A DNA stretch of 6,789 nucleotides from an uncultured Collinsella sp. (lineage in GTDB: Bacteria > Actinomycetota > Coriobacteriia > Coriobacteriales > Coriobacteriaceae): positions 1-6,789 of the forward strand of contig CAAECT010000211.1 in NCBI GenBank assembly GCA_900754435.1, written 5' to 3'. Shown here piece by piece: positions 1 through 5,915 of the stretch (positions within the stretch are counted from its first letter, which is position 1; every line of letters begins with the position of its first letter). A program made the translations under genes and the position numbers. The notes under the pieces are model-generated. The model was given only the letters and a program-made list of their open reading frames with translations, was not told where the DNA came from and searched no databases.

Positions 1-1
1 C

Positions 2-265
2 ATCGCCGGCATGGTCAAGGATGGTGTACCCGTCAACATCCAGTGTGTCGGTGCCGGTGCGGTCAACCAGGCCATTAAGGCCGTTGCTATCGCGCGCGGT
101 TTTTTGATTCCAACCGGTTTTGATATTTCCTGCGCGCCTGTGTTCTCCGACATCCTCATTAACGGGGAGTCGCGCACGGCCATCCGCCTTTCTATCTACG
201 TTCACCAGATCAATCGAGCTGCTATGGATAACGTCGTCATGGATGATGTTAAGCCTGTGGCATAG
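2..265 (+). CDS. spoVS: Stage V sporulation protein S family (SpoVS), 5' partial
   Basis: The reading frame is open from the window's left edge, so the true start lies upstream. The codons before the first ATG (position 11) read Ile-Ala-Gly and fit the family's N-terminal helix, so that ATG is probably internal. The core matches SpoVS closely: a GAGAVNQAIKAVAIARGF block followed by a segment resembling the family's APxFxDIxIxGExRTAI motif. SpoVS is a small Alba-like, probably nucleic-acid-binding protein, known in Bacillus for a role in sporulation and also present in non-sporulating bacteria. About 20-25 N-terminal residues appear to be missing. The C-terminal tail after the conserved core is about 18 residues and is not conserved with the Bacillus protein. 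It lies 39 bp before miaB on the same strand with no terminator between, so cotranscription is likely. In Bacillus spoVS also lies a few genes upstream of miaB. The family call is strong; the function in this organism is unknown. Confidence 0.93.
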   Translation: MAGMVKDGVPVNIQCVGAGAVNQAIKAVAIARGFLIPTGFDISCAPVFSDILINGESRTAIRLSIYVHQINRAAMDNVVMDDVKPVA

Positions 266-304
266 CTTCTGCTTGCCTCGTTTCGCTCCCCATCGTTAGG
301 ACTT

Positions 305-1681
305 ATGCACATGGACCAGCGTTCCGTACGCGATATTCTTGCCGGTAAAACCTACTTTATCCGCACCTTTGGCTGTCAGATGAATCAGCACGACTCCGAG
401 CGTGTGAGCGGTCTGCTTGATTCGTATGGCTGCCTCATGGCGCTCGATCCCGAGCATGCCGATATCGTTGTCTTCATGACATGCTGTGTGCGTGAGGCCG
501 CCGATACTCGCCTGTACGGTCAGTGCAATTCCTGCAAAAGCCTGCCGCCTTCGCCTTCGGGCAAGCGTGTGGTTGCCGTGGGCGGCTGCATCGCGCAGCG
601 TGATGGAGAGGGCCTGCTCACCAACGTCGATAACGTCAATGTCATCTTTGGCACGCATTCCATCGCACATGTGGCCGAGCTCATTGCCGAGGCGTTCCTT
701 GATGGTAAGCGTCATATCCGCACCAATGAGCATGAGGATACGGAGGCCATGAGCATGCCGTGGCATCGCGAGACCCAGTATCACGCTTGGGTGCCCATCA
801 TGACAGGCTGCAATAATTTCTGCACCTATTGCATCGTGCCGTACGTGCGCGGTCGCGAAAAAAGTCGCCCCTTCGAGGAGATTGTCGACGAGGTGACCGG
901 TTTGGTGCGCCAGGGCGTGCGTGAGATTACGCTGCTGGGCCAAAACGTTAACTCATATGGTCGCGATCTGTTTGGCAAGCCGCGTTTTGCCGATCTGCTG
1001 CGTGCCGTGGGCGATACGGGTGTGGAGCGCATCTTCTTTACGTCTTCGCATCCCAAGGATCTGCTCCCCGAGACCATCGACGCCATGGCCGAGACGCCTG
1101 CCGTTATGCCGCAGCTGCATCTGGCCGTCCAGTCAGGTTCGACACGGATCCTCAAAGAGATGAATCGCCGTTATACACGCGAGGACTATCTGGGCCTGGT
1201 CGATCGCATTCGCAACCGCATGCCCGATATCGCGCTCTCGACCGACATTATCGTTGGCTTCCCGGGCGAGACTGAAGAAGACTTTGAGCAGACGCTCTCA
1301 CTTGCCGAGACGGTCCGCTATGCTCAGGCCTATACCTTCATCTATTCCAAGCGCGCCGGTACCCCGGCCGCCGAGATTGACGATCCTACGCCGCATGAGG
1401 TTATTCTCGAGCGTTTCAACCGCCTGGTTAAGGTTATCGAGACCACGGCGCACGAGTACAACCAGGGTGAGCTTCATACTGTGGTGCCGGCGCTCATTGA
1501 GGGAACGAGTAAAAAGAACGACGCGGTCCTGCTGGGCAAGAGTCCCAAGAATCAGACCGTGCATGCGCCTATCCCCGAGGGTTACAGCATCGATCAGCTT
1601 GTTGGCAAGATCGTTGATGTTGACGTTGACGTTGCCAAGACCTGGTATTTGTCCGGCTCCGTTGTGGGCGAGCCGCGCTAA
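305..1681 (+). CDS. miaB: tRNA-2-methylthio-N6-dimethylallyladenosine synthase MiaB
   Basis: Radical-SAM methylthiotransferase that adds a methylthio group at C2 of i6A37 in tRNA, acting on the product of MiaA encoded next door. Domains in order (458-aa numbering): an N-terminal UPF0004 domain with the auxiliary 4Fe-4S ligands C24 (FGCQMN), C60 (MTCC) and C95 (GGCIAQ); a radical-SAM core with the CxxxCxxC motif at C169, C173 and C176 followed by PYVRGREKSR; SAM-domain elements HLAVQSGS (about 273-280) and GFPGETEEDF (318-327); and a C-terminal TRAM domain from about 385. Length is normal. Oddities: the usual NTCAVRE reads MTCCVRE, giving an extra C61; an additional CxxC lies at C74/C77; and the usual HLPVQSGS carries Ala for Pro. 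The only SD-like stretch (TTAGGA, 296-301) is 3 nt from the ATG at 305 but 9 nt from the in-frame ATG at 311, so the shorter 456-aa form is the likelier product. The stop overlaps the miaA start by one base. Confidence 0.97.
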   Translation: MHMDQRSVRDILAGKTYFIRTFGCQMNQHDSERVSGLLDSYGCLMALDPEHADIVVFMTCCVREAADTRLYGQCNSCKSLPPSPSGKRVVAVGGCIAQRDGEGLLTNVDNVNVIFGTHSIAHVAELIAEAFLDGKRHIRTNEHEDTEAMSMPWHRETQYHAWVPIMTGCNNFCTYCIVPYVRGREKSRPFEEIVDEVTGLVRQGVREITLLGQNVNSYGRDLFGKPRFADLLRAVGDTGVERIFFTSSHPKDLLPETIDAMAETPAVMPQLHLAVQSGSTRILKEMNRRYTREDYLGLVDRIRNRMPDIALSTDIIVGFPGETEEDFEQTLSLAETVRYAQAYTFIYSKRAGTPAAEIDDPTPHEVILERFNRLVKVIETTAHEYNQGELHTVVPALIEGTSKKNDAVLLGKSPKNQTVHAPIPEGYSIDQLVGKIVDVDVDVAKTWYLSGSVVGEPR

Positions 1682-2619
1682 TGGTTTCTCCCGGGGCAGG
1701 TCTTTCCGCCGTTGCGATCGTCGGTCCGACGGCGGTTGGTAAGAGTGGTGTTGCCGACCGTTTGGCGGCTCGTCTTTCGTCCGAAGTGCTGTCGTGCGAT
1801 GCGATGCAAATCTATCGCGGCATGGACATCGGTACCGCAAAGATGGCGCCCGATGAGTGTACGGCGCCGCTGCGTCTCGTCGACATTGTAGAGCCGGGTG
1901 TGGCGTACTCTGCGGCGCTTTATCAGGCTGACGCTCGCGCGCATGTTGAGCGTTTGCTTGGCGAGGGCCGCCTACCGGTGTTTTGCGGGGGCACAGGCTT
2001 GTATCTCAAGGCCGCCCTGGATGAGATGGATTTTCCCTCGGGCGAGCTTGAGGACGATCGTCGCGCGGGGTATCAGGAGCTTGCCGAGCGTATTGGCGAG
2101 GAAGAACTGCATGCCCTGCTTGCCGAGCGCGATCCAGAATCAGCTGCTGTTATTCATCCGCATAACGTGCGGCGTGTGATTCGCGCGCTCGAAATGCACG
2201 ATGATGGCGTTTCCTATGCGCAACAAAAGTCGCAGTTTAGTGTTCCGCGCGAGCATTATCATGCGTTATGGTTTGGCCTGACGCGAAATCGCGAGGTGCT
2301 CTATGAACGCATTAACCTACGTGTCGATGTGATGTTTGAGCAGGGTCTTGTTGATGAGGTTCGCGGTCTTATGGACCAGGGGCTGGGAGATGCCCTGACT
2401 TCGATGCAGGCAATTGGCTATAAAGAGATCATCGATGCTTTCAATGGCGTGACGAGCATGGATGAGGCTCGCGAACTCATTAAGATGCGTTCGCGTCGCT
2501 ATGCCAAACGTCAGCTTTCGTGGTTTAAGCGCGATGACCGTATCGCGTGGTTTGATATGGATGAATGTACGATCGATGAGGTCGTTGCTGATATCCTGCA
2601 TCGTATTGAGGCTGCCTAA
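1681..2619 (+). CDS. miaA: tRNA dimethylallyltransferase MiaA
   Basis: Transfers the dimethylallyl group from DMAPP to N6 of A37 in tRNAs that read codons beginning with U, producing the substrate of MiaB. Visible motifs: P-loop GPTAVGKS (15-22); D40-A-M-Q-I-Y followed by RGMDIGTAK, where the Asp is the proposed catalytic base; CGGTGLYLKA (102-111); the QAIGYKE block (243-249); and RRYAKRQLSWFKRD (272-285). Length (312 aa) is typical. The Ser of the common DSMQ motif is Ala; this DAMQ form occurs in actinobacterial MiaA, so it is a lineage marker rather than a defect. The start is fixed by the TAATG overlap with the miaB stop. No good SD precedes it, which suggests translational coupling to miaB. 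The stop overlaps the hflX start in the same TAATG arrangement. Confidence 0.97.
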   Translation: MVSPGAGLSAVAIVGPTAVGKSGVADRLAARLSSEVLSCDAMQIYRGMDIGTAKMAPDECTAPLRLVDIVEPGVAYSAALYQADARAHVERLLGEGRLPVFCGGTGLYLKAALDEMDFPSGELEDDRRAGYQELAERIGEEELHALLAERDPESAAVIHPHNVRRVIRALEMHDDGVSYAQQKSQFSVPREHYHALWFGLTRNREVLYERINLRVDVMFEQGLVDEVRGLMDQGLGDALTSMQAIGYKEIIDAFNGVTSMDEARELIKMRSRRYAKRQLSWFKRDDRIAWFDMDECTIDEVVADILHRIEAA

Positions 2620-3908
2620 TGGCTCGTTTCCCCCTTGTTCCCACGGCACCCGAGCCCGAGCGTGCCATTTTGGTTGGTGTTGAGTGGCGCGACAATGCAT
2701 GGCCACTCGATCGATCGCTCGATGAGCTGGAGCGCCTTGCCCACACGGCTGGTGCCCAGTGCGTGGCTCGCTTGTCTCAGCGTTTGGTAAAGCCGTATCC
2801 CAAATCATTTATCGGTTCCGGTAAGGTAGAGGAGCTGTGCGGTCTGGTACATCGCATGGATGCCGATGTCGTTATTTTTGACGACGACCTGACGCCCTCG
2901 CAGCAATCCTATTTGGAGAAAGCCGTGGGCGAGCCGGTAAAGATTATCGATCGTACGGCACTGATCTTGGATATCTTTGGCCTGCATGCTCAGACGCGTG
3001 AGGGACGCCTACAGGTACAGCTGGCGCAGCTTCAATATCTGTTGCCTCGTCTGCGCGGCATGTGGAGCCATCTCGCCAAGGAACAGACGCGCGGCGGCAT
3101 CGGCTCACGCTTTGGTCAGGGCGAAAGTCAGCTCGAGGTCGACCGTCGCCTCATTCGTAATAAGATCGCTGCGCTTCGTCGTGAGATCAAGCAGGTTGAA
3201 CAGCGTCGTGATGTTCAATCCAAGAGTCGTATTGAGTCACCGGCGTTTCGCGTCGCGTTAGCCGGTTATACCAATGCCGGTAAATCGACGTTGCTCAATC
3301 GCCTGACAGGCTCTACGGTACTTTCGCAGGACAAGCTGTTTGCTACGCTCGACCCGACGACGCGTTCGTACCGCCTGCCCGGCGGTCGCGGAATGACGAT
3401 TACCGATACCGTCGGCTTTATTCAAAAGCTGCCGCATGGTCTTGTCGATGCCTTTAAATCGACGCTGTCCGAGGTGTTGGGTGCCGATCTAATTCTCAAA
3501 GTCGTAGATGCGTCTGACGAGGACTATGAGCGACAGCTGGAGGCTGTCGACCGCGTGCTTGATGAGATCGGCGCTGGAGAGCGCCTAACGCTGACCGTAT
3601 TCAATAAAATCGATCTTCTCGATAGCGTTGATCGATTAAGTTTCCGTCGTCGTTTTCCGGAAGCCGTTCTGTTCTCGGCCCAAACGGGCGAGGGGCTCGA
3701 CGATCTCGTCGATCGCATTGCTCGCGAGGCAGCTGCCACCGATGTACTGCTTTCAGCCGACATTCCATATCGTGAAGGTGTGCTCATTACACTCGTGCAT
3801 GAGCAGGGGACCCTTTTGCATGAGGAATATCTTGAGGATGGCGTTCGTATTGTGGCGAAACTGCCGGCTCGTGTCGCACCGCGGCTCGAGCGTTATCGCA
3901 CCGAGTAG
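2619..3908 (+). CDS. hflX: Ribosome-associated GTPase HflX
   Basis: HflX family GTPase, known to bind the 50S subunit or 70S ribosome and to split stalled or hibernating ribosomes under stress. The N-terminal HflX domain (about 15-205) contains FIGSGKVEEL (64-73), the DDDLTPSQ block (88-95) and RGGIGSRFGQGESQLEVDRR (158-177), followed by a charged helical linker to about 205. The G domain has G1 GYTNAGKS (216-223), the G2 region around DPTTR (245-249), G3 DTVGF (263-267), G4 NKID (329-332) and G5 SAQ (353-355). Length (429 aa) is normal. The ATG overlaps the miaA stop, with GAGG (2608-2611) 7 nt upstream as a usable SD. The gene closes a miaB-miaA-hflX string; miaA-hflX linkage is common in bacteria (separated by hfq in enterobacteria). 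The 3' end overlaps the convergent minus-strand gene by 16 bp, leaving no room for an intergenic terminator. Confidence 0.97.
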   Translation: MARFPLVPTAPEPERAILVGVEWRDNAWPLDRSLDELERLAHTAGAQCVARLSQRLVKPYPKSFIGSGKVEELCGLVHRMDADVVIFDDDLTPSQQSYLEKAVGEPVKIIDRTALILDIFGLHAQTREGRLQVQLAQLQYLLPRLRGMWSHLAKEQTRGGIGSRFGQGESQLEVDRRLIRNKIAALRREIKQVEQRRDVQSKSRIESPAFRVALAGYTNAGKSTLLNRLTGSTVLSQDKLFATLDPTTRSYRLPGGRGMTITDTVGFIQKLPHGLVDAFKSTLSEVLGADLILKVVDASDEDYERQLEAVDRVLDEIGAGERLTLTVFNKIDLLDSVDRLSFRRRFPEAVLFSAQTGEGLDDLVDRIAREAAATDVLLSADIPYREGVLITLVHEQGTLLHEEYLEDGVRIVAKLPARVAPRLERYRTE

Positions 3909-4601
3909 GCGAGCTCCAAAATGCCCAGTATAATGGGCTGATGCAGCAGATAAAAGGGTAGTGCATAACGTCCAAGGCTGGCGAGCGCCGGCAGGGAGTT
4001 GGCGTAGGCCCAGCTAGGGACGGTCTTATCGATTCCCTGCGCTATATGTGCGGCGAAGTATCCTGCAAGATACATAAAGATAAACGGGATGATGGGGTAG
4101 TAATCACCTGAGACAAACCCAGGGCTCGGAAATCCCAGCCACGCCAGGTAGGGGACAGGGTAGATTGTTTTGGGGATGCTCCAGGTGAGGGCGAACATCA
4201 CAAGGCATAGGGACATGCCCCATCTCGCTGATATCTTTTTAAGGACGGGATCGATCGGTCAACGCCACGATGCCGGTACATGCGGCCATGCAGTAGATGA
4301 TGCCAAAATTAACCGAATCATCGACTGAGACAAGTGTTGTTGCCAGCCAGACGACGAGTGCTGCTAAGGCGTATTTGGCGGCACGTTTGATATTGTTGCG
4401 CGAAAGAGTGCACATCCAACCCGCGATAAACAAGAATACCCAGCTGATGCTGGCGCGCCAGATGTCTTGAAAGACAGTCTGGGTAAACCAGGGCATATCC
4501 CAACCGTACAGGTAGGCGAGATCGTAGCAAGCGTGAAAACCTGCCATTGAAATCATCGTAAACCCGCGGACGGTATCAAAGATGGTGATGCGTTTTTGCA
4601 T
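3893..4601 (-). pseudogene. DUF1624-type (HGSNAT-like) membrane acyltransferase, frameshifted
   Basis: Two minus-strand frames together make one polytopic membrane protein. The first (ATG at 4601, TAA at 4239-4241, 120 aa) begins with the RITIFDTVRGFTMISM block and H23/D27, then hydrophobic spans near residues 46-65, 75-93 and 97-114. The second frame continues it with three more hydrophobic spans and a typical C-terminus including PFYLLHQPIILG, ending at TAA 3893-3895. This resembles the DUF1624/heparan-alpha-glucosaminide N-acetyltransferase-like family; the substrate is unknown. The break falls at a tandem GATCGATC (4249-4256). Removing one GATC joins the frames as ALTDPVLKKIS and gives 234 codons plus stop, a normal length for the family. 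Without correction, the second half could only be made from an internal ATG at 4216 or by frameshifting. The ATG overlaps the lexA stop (TAATG), so it should be cotranscribed with lexA. A genuine mutation, an assembly error or phase variation could each explain the break. Confidence 0.82.
4249..4256. repeat. 4-bp tandem duplication (GATC x2) at the frameshift
   Basis: GATC occurs twice in direct succession exactly where the acyltransferase reading frame changes. Deleting one copy restores a single open frame across both halves and yields a family-like junction. This is the simplest explanation of the break seen in the sequence. Confidence 0.75.
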
Positions 4602-5245
4602 TACGAGAACCGGCGCATCAAGCCGACGACTTTGCCCAAAATAACGGGATTTGTTGCATAGATAGGCTCCATGGTGTCATTCTCAGGCTGTAGGCGTACG
4701 CGTCCCTGCTCCTTGTAGAACGTCTTGACGGTCGCTGAACCATCAATCATGGCCACGACGATTTCGCCGTTCATGGCACTCTTTTGTTCACGGACGATGA
4801 TGTAATCGCCATTGAAGATGCCGACATTGATCATTGAGCTCCCATGCACCTCAAGGATAAAGGAACCCTGATCAGTGGCGATTTCGGTCGGGATAGTAAA
4901 AGTGTCTTCGATATTCTGCTCGGCCAGAATGGGAATCCCAGCCGCGACGCGACCAACGAGCGGTAGCGAGACCGTTCCGCGAGGTGCGGTGGGCTCGTCA
5001 GATTTAGAAATTGAGACAGAGGAGCCGTCCTCGTTAAAGAGTTCCAGGGCGCGCGGTTTGGTGGCATCGCGCTTGAGCAGCCCGCGCGCCTCCAAGGCAG
5101 ATAAGTGGGCGTGCACGGTGCTGGGGGAGGAAAGGCCCACGGCAGATGCCATCTCGCGCACACTGGGCGGATAACCCTTCTCCTGCTGATATTCCTTGAT
5201 GAAGTCGTAAATTTGCTGCTGACGCTTGGTAATTTTGCGAGCCAT
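4601..5245 (-). CDS. lexA: LexA repressor, SOS regulator (S24 self-cleaving peptidase)
   Basis: Represses SOS genes and is inactivated by RecA-stimulated self-cleavage. The N-terminal winged HTH (about 1-65) includes GYPPSVREMASAVGLSSPS and the recognition helix STVHAHLSALEARG, closely like Bacillus LexA and consistent with GAAC-N4-GTTC sites upstream. The C-terminal S24 domain shows the cleavage dipeptide A102-G103 (RVAAGIP), the nucleophile S137 in GSSM, and the general base K174 (ATVK). The usual GDSM reads GSSM here, with Asp replaced by Ser136. Length (214 aa) is normal. The frame is open upstream to 5350, but I chose the ATG at 5245: it starts MARKITKRQ at the family's usual position and has GAGAGGA 7 nt upstream (5253-5259), whereas upstream ATGs lack an SD and fall in the operator region. 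The stop overlaps the acyltransferase ATG by one base. Three candidate LexA boxes upstream imply autoregulation. Confidence 0.97.
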   Translation of the reverse strand: MARKITKRQQQIYDFIKEYQQEKGYPPSVREMASAVGLSSPSTVHAHLSALEARGLLKRDATKPRALELFNEDGSSVSISKSDEPTAPRGTVSLPLVGRVAAGIPILAEQNIEDTFTIPTEIATDQGSFILEVHGSSMINVGIFNGDYIIVREQKSAMNGEIVVAMIDGSATVKTFYKEQGRVRLQPENDTMEPIYATNPVILGKVVGLMRRFS

Positions 5246-5252
5246 CAGGGCA

Positions 5253-5259
5253 TCCTCTC
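5253..5259 (-). promoter_or_regulatory. lexA ribosome binding site (decides start)
   Basis: On the minus strand this reads GAGAGGA, 7 nt before the ATG at 5245. It supports that start over in-frame ATGs at 5266 and 5350, which have no comparable purine-rich stretch at the right distance. Confidence 0.8.
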
Positions 5260-5268
5260 TACCCATGT

Positions 5269-5282
5269 CAAACAAATGTTCG
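5269..5282. promoter_or_regulatory. Degenerate LexA box 3
   Basis: CAAACAAATGTTCG has the right half-site GTTCG intact and one mismatch (A for G) in the left half of CGAAC-N4-GTTCG. It lies 24 bp upstream of the lexA start codon, so it could strengthen lexA autorepression. It is weaker than the other two boxes and may be fortuitous. Confidence 0.5.
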
Positions 5283-5290
5283 AATTTTGC

Positions 5291-5318
5291 TTGACAGGAA
5301 CAACTGTTCGAAGATAAT
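5291..5318 (+). promoter_or_regulatory. SOS-controlled promoter of the LysM gene
   Basis: A perfect -35 TTGACA (5291-5296) is followed after 16 bp by GATAAT (5313-5318), a one-mismatch -10. The expected start point is near 5325, giving a leader of about 80 nt to the LysM gene. A LexA box (5298-5309) lies inside the spacer and another (5325-5338) begins at the predicted start point, so LexA binding should block RNA polymerase. No equally clear leftward promoter for lexA could be picked out. Confidence 0.82.
5298..5309. promoter_or_regulatory. LexA box 1 (promoter spacer)
   Basis: GAAC-AACT-GTTC matches the Gram-positive SOS box core GAAC-N4-GTTC exactly. The right flank is the preferred G; the left flank is G rather than C. 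Its position between -35 and -10 of the rightward promoter, in the lexA upstream region, supports a real operator. Confidence 0.88.
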
Positions 5319-5324
5319 ATTAAC

Positions 5325-5338
5325 CGAACATTCGTTCT
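5325..5338. promoter_or_regulatory. LexA box 2 (start-point operator)
   Basis: CGAACATTCGTTCT carries an exact GAAC-N4-GTTC core (5326-5337) with the preferred left flanking C. It lies 16 bp after box 1, at the predicted transcription start of the LysM gene and upstream of lexA, so one operator region could control both divergent units. Confidence 0.88.
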
Positions 5339-5375
5339 CGCGCTAGACATTTTTGTCCGCGCGGCTTGATAAAAC

Positions 5376-5406
5376 TGTTCTCAGCAAAACACGCGAGAGG
5401 AGAACA
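5376..5406 (+). promoter_or_regulatory. Short inverted repeat covering the LysM gene SD
   Basis: TGTTCTC (5376-5382) is the reverse complement of GAGAACA (5400-5406). The right arm overlaps the end of the GAGAGGAG Shine-Dalgarno stretch and the A of the first ATG. Folding in the leader RNA could partly mask the ribosome site. The stem is only 7 bp, so it may be chance. Confidence 0.35.
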
Positions 5407-5858
5407 TGATGAACGCAACGAATATGGTCCAGGGAAACCTTGCCCTTAAACTCGAGACGCCTGCAGAACCCACTTTTACGGTTGTTCAGGGTGGCCGCTC
5501 CGGCTTTCAGCCTTTGACCGTAAAGTCTGCTCGCAATCAGCAGGCTGTAGTTGCGCCGGCCCGCGTTGCCCTGAAGGTTCCGACGATTGTCGCCGTTGCC
5601 GTTGCGCTTACGCTCTTCGTTGTCCTCGCTACGTCGGTCTTTAGCGCTCGTCACGCCGCGTATGCCGAGTCCGTTTCCAACGTTACCTACGAGACTATTC
5701 GCGTTCAGCCTGGTGATTCTCTTTGGTCGCTTGCCGAGGAATATCCTATCGAAGGCCTTTCCACGCAAGAGACTTCCGACATGATCCGTAACGTCAATCA
5801 TCTGGAGCATGGTTCGCTCGCCGCCGGTGCGCATCTTAAGGTTCCTGCTCGTTCGTAA
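5406..5858 (+). CDS. LysM membrane protein, YneA/Rv2719c-like SOS cell-division inhibitor
   Basis: A 150-aa protein with three parts: a polar, probably cytoplasmic N-terminus (1-58); one strongly hydrophobic membrane span (about 60-80, VPTIVAVAVALTLFVVLATS); and an extracytoplasmic C-terminal LysM domain (about 95-147). The LysM motif is visible as YETIRVQPGDSLWSLAEEY, then a longer-than-usual middle, ending HLKVP. LysM binds peptidoglycan. Size, topology, divergence from lexA and a LexA-blocked promoter together match Bacillus YneA and mycobacterial Rv2719c, which restrain division during SOS. That role is inferred here from context, as sequence similarity outside LysM is low. Two ATGs stand in tandem. 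GAGAGGAG (5395-5402) is 3 nt from the first and 6 nt from the second (5409), so the second is the likelier start. nrdR follows after 51 bp without a terminator. Confidence 0.87.
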   Translation: MMNATNMVQGNLALKLETPAEPTFTVVQGGRSGFQPLTVKSARNQQAVVAPARVALKVPTIVAVAVALTLFVVLATSVFSARHAAYAESVSNVTYETIRVQPGDSLWSLAEEYPIEGLSTQETSDMIRNVNHLEHGSLAAGAHLKVPARS

Positions 5859-5871
5859 TCATTATCGCGCT

Positions 5872-5915
5872 GCGCATGGTACCCTTGTTATCGTTTAAGA
5901 GGAGGTACCATGCGC
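5872..5915 (+). promoter_or_regulatory. 12-bp perfect inverted repeat enclosing the nrdR start
   Basis: GCGCATGGTACC (5872-5883) and GGTACCATGCGC (5904-5915) are exact reverse complements separated by 20 nt. In the mRNA they would form a G+C-rich stem with the nrdR AUG (5910-5912) and the last two G of its AGGAGG Shine-Dalgarno (5900-5905) in the right arm. No T-run follows, so it is not an intrinsic terminator. It is either a translational control hairpin or a dyad protein-binding site. The repeat is seen directly; the function is inferred. Confidence 0.7.

Noticed and set aside
266..304. Terminator or promoter between spoVS and miaB
   Set aside because: No stem-loop with a T-run and no credible -35/-10 pair in the 39 bp.
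296..943. 215-aa open frame antisense to miaB
   Set aside because: It lies wholly opposite a strongly conserved gene, has no recognisable domain and no good SD; long antisense frames are expected at this base composition.
1298..1840. 180-aa open frame antisense to the miaB/miaA junction
   Set aside because: It spans two real genes on the other strand and has no family signature.
3893..4216. C-terminal half of the acyltransferase as an independent gene
   Set aside because: It has only a weak ribosome site and starts mid-domain; one 4-bp deletion fuses it to the upstream half.
5246..5350. LexA N-terminal extension from the upstream ATG at 5350
   Set aside because: The extra 35 residues are translated operator sequence; family alignment and the SD at 5253-5259 place the start at 5245.
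5346..5357. GACA-TTTT-TGTC small hairpin in the LysM leader
   Set aside because: Only four base pairs; too short to distinguish from chance.
5343..5834. 163-aa minus-strand frame opposite the LysM gene
   Set aside because: The plus strand encodes a clear membrane span plus LysM domain with promoter and SD; the antisense product is low-complexity and its C-terminus runs to the operator region.
5872..5915. Intrinsic terminator after the LysM gene
   Set aside because: The stem is strong but there is no T-run after it and it runs into the nrdR coding sequence.
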